Assembly (NCBI GenBank): GCA_051748565.1
Contig: JBNJHN010000035.1
Span: forward strand, 1-18,970
DNA from: SKPH01 sp051748565
Lineage (GTDB): Bacteria; Bacillota; Dethiobacteria; DTU022
Direction: 5' to 3'
Length of the DNA: 18,970 bases
The notes under the pieces were generated by a model that searched no databases, was not told where the DNA came from, and worked only from the letters and a program-made list of their open reading frames with translations. This document shows, piece by piece, positions 14,443 to 18,970 of the stretch. How positions within the stretch are numbered: position 1 is the first letter of the stretch; the number at the start of each line of letters is the position of its first letter. The position numbers were made by a program, and so were the translations under genes.

Positions 14443-15927
14443 ATGACAACATTATCCAAGGAAAGCTTAACCGATGGGCAGACCCTTAGACAAAAAGTTT
14501 CCGATATCTGTACCAAAATAGTTGTAACCTGTTTGCCGATGGACAGTATCCGGGATCTATCAAAAAAAATGATTGAAGCGAAAGTAAGCTCGGTCGTGGT
14601 TAAAGCTTTTAACGAAAAACCGATCGGCATTATCACTGAAAAAGACCTGGTCAGAAAGGTTTTATCAGCTGAAGTCCCCGACCTCGAAAGAAAAGCGCAT
14701 GAAATTATGTCTTCCCGTTTGATTACCGTCTGTCCGGATGATTTTACCTACCAGGCTCTCCTAATGATGGTCAGGCATAACATCAGTCATGTCGTGGTTA
14801 CAAACGATCATGCGGTGTTAAGTGGTATTGTAACAATAAAAGATTTAATTCGGACCCGTAGAAACGGCGCAATTTCAATCGTCGGGCAAATTGAACAACA
14901 AGATAGTTTTGGCGGGTTAGCCGAGTTGATTAATGAAACCGACCAGGTCCAGAGAGCATTAATTTCAGAAAGGGCTTATGCTTCAGAAATTTGTGCCTTG
15001 ATTACCGAACTTTACGATCGAGTCACACGTAAGGTAATCCAGATCGCTGAGGATCAATTGGCTTCCGAAGGATGGGGCTCACCCCCGGTAAAATATTGTT
15101 TTATAAACATGGGCAGTGCGGGGCGTAAAGAACAATACTCACGGACCGACCAGGATAACGGAATCATCTTCGAGGACTCAAATGAAGAATCAACAGCCAT
15201 GGCAGCAAATTATTTCATGGCTCTCGGCAAAAAGATTGTCATCGGATTGGAAGAATGCGGTTTCAAGCGCTGTGCGGGTGAAGTAATGGCCAGCAACCCA
15301 CACTGGTGCCTTCCCATTTCAATGTGGAAACACAATGTAAAAATTTGGGTTGACCGTTTGGATGGCGCAAACATCAGAAACATGACAATATTTCTTGATT
15401 ACCGTATTCTCTCAGGAGATTTGGCTCTGTACGAAGATTTAAAGAGATATACAACCAGGCTTTTTCGAGATTCCAAACATGCCCTGCTCTTTATGGCCGA
15501 AGACGACCTCAAACATAGAGTTCCCCTGAATATATTAGGTAAGGTTATTACAGAAAAATCAGGCAGCAGTAAGAAAGTGCTTAACCTGAAAAACTCTGTA
15601 ATGGTACACCTCGTTGACTGTATTAGGATTTTCTCGCTGCGGGAGGGAATACAGGAAACCAATAGTTTTGAACGTATTGACCGTTTGAAGGAGCGCGGGG
15701 TTTTTAAGCCTGAAGACGCAGAATCCATTGAAGCTGCCTATGAAACATTACTTATGTTTCGCATCCGAGAAGCTGTTGAAAAAATGCAGAAAGGCCGTCA
15801 GCCGGACAATTTTATCAATCCGGGAAACCTGAACAAAAAAGATAAAGCCCTCTTGAAAGAATCCCTGGCAACTGTAAATCGACTTCAGTCATTAACTGCA
15901 CATGCTTTTCACGTACATAAAGCCTGA
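14443..15927 (+). CDS. CBS-domain DUF294 nucleotidyltransferase (GlnD-like)
   Basis: A 494-residue cytoplasmic protein. Two CBS domains cover about residues 25-140 (ITEKDLV at 64-70 and TIKDLI at 131-136 are their typical ends) and probably sense adenine nucleotides. A DUF294 nucleotidyltransferase domain follows, with the active-site loop GSAGRKEQYSRTDQDNG (224-240) and metal-binding D236 and D238. This is the same type of active site as in GlnD. The C-terminal third, about 345-490, matches the DUF294 C-terminal substrate-binding helical domain. Many proteobacterial relatives carry a cyclic-nucleotide-binding domain at the N-terminus, and none is present here. It probably attaches a nucleotide to a target protein or small molecule. 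The target is unknown, and the neighbouring ligase or symporter is the obvious guess. The ATG has GGGG eight bases upstream. Confidence 0.88.
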   Translation: MTTLSKESLTDGQTLRQKVSDICTKIVVTCLPMDSIRDLSKKMIEAKVSSVVVKAFNEKPIGIITEKDLVRKVLSAEVPDLERKAHEIMSSRLITVCPDDFTYQALLMMVRHNISHVVVTNDHAVLSGIVTIKDLIRTRRNGAISIVGQIEQQDSFGGLAELINETDQVQRALISERAYASEICALITELYDRVTRKVIQIAEDQLASEGWGSPPVKYCFINMGSAGRKEQYSRTDQDNGIIFEDSNEESTAMAANYFMALGKKIVIGLEECGFKRCAGEVMASNPHWCLPISMWKHNVKIWVDRLDGANIRNMTIFLDYRILSGDLALYEDLKRYTTRLFRDSKHALLFMAEDDLKHRVPLNILGKVITEKSGSSKKVLNLKNSVMVHLVDCIRIFSLREGIQETNSFERIDRLKERGVFKPEDAESIEAAYETLLMFRIREAVEKMQKGRQPDNFINPGNLNKKDKALLKESLATVNRLQSLTAHAFHVHKA

Positions 15928-15943
15928 TTGGCAGGAAGGTAAA

Positions 15944-16765
15944 ATGAAAAAACACAAGTATTATCAACCTGATTACAAACTGCTTAACCGTGAAGCAAAA
16001 GTTTGTTCTGCAAACAAAGACGATCTTCAGCCCGGGGAACTGCTTTCACGATTATTGTCGGGGAACAGGCAGAATAAACCGGATAAAAAAAACTCCGAAC
16101 TCCTTAAAGAGCTGACCAAAATAATTACCGGGATCAAACAGGAAATCAGCTGGGAGCAGGATCTTTTTAATGCTGCATATGTTGTTTTCGACACTGAAAC
16201 AACCGGCCTTCGACCTTTTAAGGGAGATGAAATCATATCTCTCGGGGCGGTAATCACAGAAAACGGCCAAATTTTAGATCAACCGACTTTCTATCACCTG
16301 GTTAACCCAAAACGCCAGATTTCAGCTCAATCACAGAAATTAACCGGCCTTACCAATGAGATGCTCCGCGATAAACCGGATATCTGGGAAGTTTTGCTCG
16401 AATTTCTAAAATTCGCCGGCCCGAGGATCCTGGTAGCCCATAACGCGCCTTTCGACCTGGCCTTTATAAATAATAAGCTTTCCACGTCCATTGGACTGCG
16501 CATTGTTAACCCGGTTATTGATACTGTGCTTCTTACATCGGCACTGTTCTATTCTCTGGGTGATTACTCGCTTGAAAACCTGGCTCCCCGTTTTAAACTT
16601 GACCTGGATGGAAGGCACAATGCTTTATCTGATGCCCGGATTGCTGCTTCACTTTTTCTCAAACTGCTGCCTGATCTTAAAGCAAAGAAAATAAACACTC
16701 TGCATCAGCTGGCCCAGTTCTTTAGAGATAGTGACCTGTCGAAAGGTTACCCTCTTGTCTTCTAA
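15944..16765 (+). CDS. DEDDh 3'-5' exonuclease (DnaQ-like)
   Basis: A 273-residue protein with a DnaQ-like exonuclease domain at about 78-245. Exo I is FDTETTG (D83, E85), Exo II is VAHNAPFD (H166 to D171), and Exo III is RHNALSDA (H225, D230), so all catalytic residues of a DEDDh nuclease are present. The first 75 residues are Lys/Asn-rich and have no recognised domain. It lacks polymerase, helicase and BRCT parts, and replication genes are absent nearby, so a proofreading subunit role is unlikely. The ATG at 15944 is chosen because AGGAAGG (15933-15939) precedes it; the longer frame from 15902 overlaps the upstream gene and has no ribosome binding site. It starts 16 bases after the DUF294 gene, so the two are surely co-expressed. 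Confidence 0.9.
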   Translation: MKKHKYYQPDYKLLNREAKVCSANKDDLQPGELLSRLLSGNRQNKPDKKNSELLKELTKIITGIKQEISWEQDLFNAAYVVFDTETTGLRPFKGDEIISLGAVITENGQILDQPTFYHLVNPKRQISAQSQKLTGLTNEMLRDKPDIWEVLLEFLKFAGPRILVAHNAPFDLAFINNKLSTSIGLRIVNPVIDTVLLTSALFYSLGDYSLENLAPRFKLDLDGRHNALSDARIAASLFLKLLPDLKAKKINTLHQLAQFFRDSDLSKGYPLVF

Positions 16766-16793
16766 ACAGCCCCGCACCTGCTGCTTATTTCAA

Positions 16794-18170
16794 CTATAAC
16801 CCAAGCTCTTTCCGGGCCATCTGCAGCTGCTCTCTGACTGCTTGAGGAGCCGTTCCCCCACGGCTTACGCGGGCATCAACCACTTTTGCCGGGTCGAGCA
16901 GCGCAGAAATATCCTCTGATAAAGTCTGATGAAACCGGCTGCGCTTCTCGGAATCCAGTTCACGCAATCTAATGCCTTCCTTTTTACAGAATGCAATCAT
17001 CTTGCCGACAATATGGTGTGAATCCCTGAAGGGCACCCCATGGCGGACAAGGTAATCGGCCAAATCAGTTGCGCATAAATAGTCATCATCTACAGCCGCA
17101 GCCAAACGGAAACGATCAATAGTAAGTGTCTGCAGCATCTCCGTTAAAACAGGCAGCAAAGATTTTAAAGTATCGATGGTATCGAAAAACCCTTCTTTAT
17201 CTTCCTGCATATCCTTATTATAAGCCAGCGGCAACCCCTTCATCACCGTCAGTATGGACATCAAACTTCCATAGATCCGACCGGTTTTGCCTCTAATCAG
17301 TTCAGCCACATCAGGGTTTTTTTTCTGCGGCATCATACTGCTGCCGGTGGTATATGCATCATCAAGCTCGATAAAACCGAATTCAGCAGATGACCAGATG
17401 ACAAGCTCTTCGCAAAGACGGCTTAAATGCATGATTAGAATTGAAGAAAATGATAAAAATTCAATAATATAATCCCGATCGCTTACAGCATCAATGCTGT
17501 TTTCGTAAAGGTTTTTAAAACCAAGCTTATCGGCTACCAACCGGCGGTCAATTGTAAAACCTGTACCGGCAAGTGCTCCTGCACCCAGCGGCATCAAGTC
17601 TGCACGCTTCAGAACTCCATCCAGGCGTTCCCGGTCACGCTGCAGCATCCAAAAGTAAGCCAGCAGGTGATGGGCCAGCAATACAGGCTGAGCTCTCTGC
17701 AGATGTGTATAACCCGGAACGAGCACCCCTTCAAAACGTTCGGCCAGAACCAGTATGGTTTCCTGAAACTTTGTTAAAAATCTGTCAATTACTGCGATCT
17801 CTTCTTTTATATAGAGGTGCATATCAAGCGCCACCTGGTCGTTACGGCTTCTTGCAGTGTGCAGTTTCCCTCCCAGTGAACCAAGCATATCAGTAAGCCG
17901 CTTTTCAATATTCATGTGGATATCTTCGAAACTTAGATCATAAGGGAAACTGCCGTCTTCTATTTCACCCCTGATCTTTTCCAGTCCTTCTATAATCTGC
18001 CCCGCCTCGCCTGCATTAAGGATATCCTTTGCCAGCAGCATTTCCACGTGAGCAATACTGCCCCTGATATCGCAAAAAGCCAGGCGCCGGTCATAGGGCA
18101 ATGATGCTGTGAATTGCAAAACAGCATCAGAGGTATCTTTGGTAAAGCGTCCCTGCCATGGTTTTTTCAG
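16794..18170 (-). CDS. argH: Argininosuccinate lyase
   Basis: Last step of arginine synthesis: argininosuccinate is split into arginine and fumarate. It belongs to the fumarase/aspartase superfamily and acts as a homotetramer. Motifs, numbered from the CTG start, are HTARSRNDQ (104-112), GYTHLQRAQP (153-162) and the mobile catalytic loop GSSMMPQKKNPD (276-287). The start is moved upstream to CTG at 18170: the usual N-terminus WQGRF is encoded there, AGAGGTGA lies seven bases upstream, and no ATG, GTG or TTG is available before WQGRF. This gives 458 residues, the normal family length. Starting at the in-frame TTG at 18119 would remove conserved residues. The CTG overlaps the argG stop as CTGA, which implies translational coupling. 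Confidence 0.93.
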   Translation of the reverse strand: MKKPWQGRFTKDTSDAVLQFTASLPYDRRLAFCDIRGSIAHVEMLLAKDILNAGEAGQIIEGLEKIRGEIEDGSFPYDLSFEDIHMNIEKRLTDMLGSLGGKLHTARSRNDQVALDMHLYIKEEIAVIDRFLTKFQETILVLAERFEGVLVPGYTHLQRAQPVLLAHHLLAYFWMLQRDRERLDGVLKRADLMPLGAGALAGTGFTIDRRLVADKLGFKNLYENSIDAVSDRDYIIEFLSFSSILIMHLSRLCEELVIWSSAEFGFIELDDAYTTGSSMMPQKKNPDVAELIRGKTGRIYGSLMSILTVMKGLPLAYNKDMQEDKEGFFDTIDTLKSLLPVLTEMLQTLTIDRFRLAAAVDDDYLCATDLADYLVRHGVPFRDSHHIVGKMIAFCKKEGIRLRELDSEKRSRFHQTLSEDISALLDPAKVVDARVSRGGTAPQAVREQLQMARKELGL

Positions 18171-18970
18171 TTTCTTTTCACCTCTTTCAATTGCCCCTTT
18201 TCTTTACAGTCCAACAACCCTTTGATCGTCAGCGGAAGCCCGTACAGGTTTATAAAGCCCTGGGCGTCTTTTTGGTTATAAAGCTCATCAGCTTCGAATG
18301 TAGCCATATCCGGGTTGTAAAGAGTGTATTCCGATTCCCTTCCGGTTACAATTATATTTCCTTTGAATAGTTTCAGGTTCACTGTTCCGGTTACTTTTTC
18401 CTGGGTTGTGCGAACAAATGCATCCAGCGCTTCACGCAGGGGAGTAAACCAGAGACCGTAATAGATCATTTCTGCATATTTTAAGGCTATAACTTCCTTG
18501 TAATGGTAGGTTTCCCGATCTAAAGTATACTGCTCCAGCTCGCGGTGAGCAAATGCCAGCAGGGTGCCACCCGGAGTTTCGTATATGCCGCGCGATTTCA
18601 TGCCCAGCAGGCGGTTTTCCACCAGATCTACCCGGCCGACCCCGTGTCTGCCGGCGATACGATTTAACTCTTCGACCAGCTCCACCGGGCCGAGGTTTTT
18701 ACCGTTTACGGCATAAGGAATTCCTTTCAGCCAGCTGATAGAGATCGCTTCCGGCTCGTCCGGGGCGTCCAGGGGATCGCAGGTCAACCTGAACATATCA
18801 CGGTCGGGTTCTCGGGCCGGATCTTCTAAAATTCCACCCTCAAAACTAATATGCCAAATATTGCGATCAATACTATAGGGCTTTTCTGCAGTTACCGGAA
18901 TGGGAATGTTATATTCACAGGCATAATTGATGCAGTCTGTGCGAGATTTAAGATCCCACTCCCGCCACGG
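18167..18970 (-). CDS. argG: Argininosuccinate synthase, C-terminal part, cut by window edge
   Basis: Joins citrulline and aspartate with ATP to form argininosuccinate. The frame is open from the stop at 18167 to the window edge and gives 267 residues, so the N-terminal ATP-binding part of this roughly 400-residue enzyme lies outside. Family stretches visible are WREWDLKSRTD at the edge, NIWHISFEGGILEDP, GRHGVGRVDLVENRLLGMKSRGIYE split over the middle, and the C-terminal LYNPDMATFEADELYNQKDA. ATG at 18796 is internal and not the start. It is first in an argGH operon that converges on the exonuclease gene. It has no visible frameshift. Confidence 0.96.
   Translation of the reverse strand, partial: PWREWDLKSRTDCINYACEYNIPIPVTAEKPYSIDRNIWHISFEGGILEDPAREPDRDMFRLTCDPLDAPDEPEAISISWLKGIPYAVNGKNLGPVELVEELNRIAGRHGVGRVDLVENRLLGMKSRGIYETPGGTLLAFAHRELEQYTLDRETYHYKEVIALKYAEMIYYGLWFTPLREALDAFVRTTQEKVTGTVNLKLFKGNIIVTGRESEYTLYNPDMATFEADELYNQKDAQGFINLYGLPLTIKGLLDCKEKGQLKEVKRN

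Noticed and set aside
15944..16765. Exonuclease as a DNA polymerase III epsilon subunit
   Set aside because: No replication genes are near and the gene is tied to the DUF294 gene. The catalytic fold alone does not show a proofreading role.

Overview
The window looks like a chromosomal segment from an anaerobic member of the Bacillota (clostridial type). Pointers are a Rex redox repressor, DUF5317, DUF456 and DUF503 (YlxP-like) proteins, a YtqB/MnmM-type methyltransferase, strong AGGAGG ribosome binding sites, TTG and GTG starts, and five tRNA genes that all encode their 3' CCA. The species cannot be named from sequence alone. No insertion sequences, phage genes or CRISPR arrays were seen.

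Layout. 1-600: a membrane protein (DUF5317) on the plus strand. 674-1185: a minus-strand tRNA operon (Asp, Phe, Gly, Cys, Leu in transcription order) with a near-consensus promoter and a terminator. 1233-5113: minus-strand housekeeping genes: radical SAM protein, DUF503, tRNA methyltransferase (mnmM type), a trans-polyprenyl diphosphate synthase, and rex. 5159-6798: a soluble PAS histidine kinase followed by a receiver-only response regulator. 6832-11871 (minus): a small membrane subunit and a sodium:solute symporter, a terminator-like hairpin, then two tandem PaaK-like adenylate-forming ligases. 12127-16765 (plus): DUF456 membrane protein, a long-chain-type acyl-CoA ligase, a CBS-domain protein with a GlnD-like DUF294 nucleotidyltransferase, and a DEDDh 3'-5' exonuclease. 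16794-18970 (minus): argG (cut by the window edge) and argH.

How the genes fit together. The centre (about 6.9-16.8 kb) reads as a carboxylic-acid uptake and activation locus: a Na+-coupled carboxylate symporter with its small subunit, and three acid:CoA ligase family proteins in two divergent arms. A predicted nucleotidyltransferase and exonuclease of unknown target sit with them. From memory, a similar association of symporter, small subunit, DUF294 protein, DnaQ-like exonuclease and acyl-CoA synthetase is known near acetate-use genes in proteobacteria, but its chemistry is not described as far as I know. This is the best candidate for an under-described system here. A second point is that the tandem PaaK-like pair is asymmetric: one copy keeps the core motifs that the other has lost, which suggests a catalytic/non-catalytic pair.

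Several starts were moved from the longest open frame to the site supported by a ribosome binding site or by homology. The clearest are argH (a CTG start overlapping the argG stop as CTGA) and the downstream PaaK-like gene. All homology calls are from recognised motifs, not database searches.
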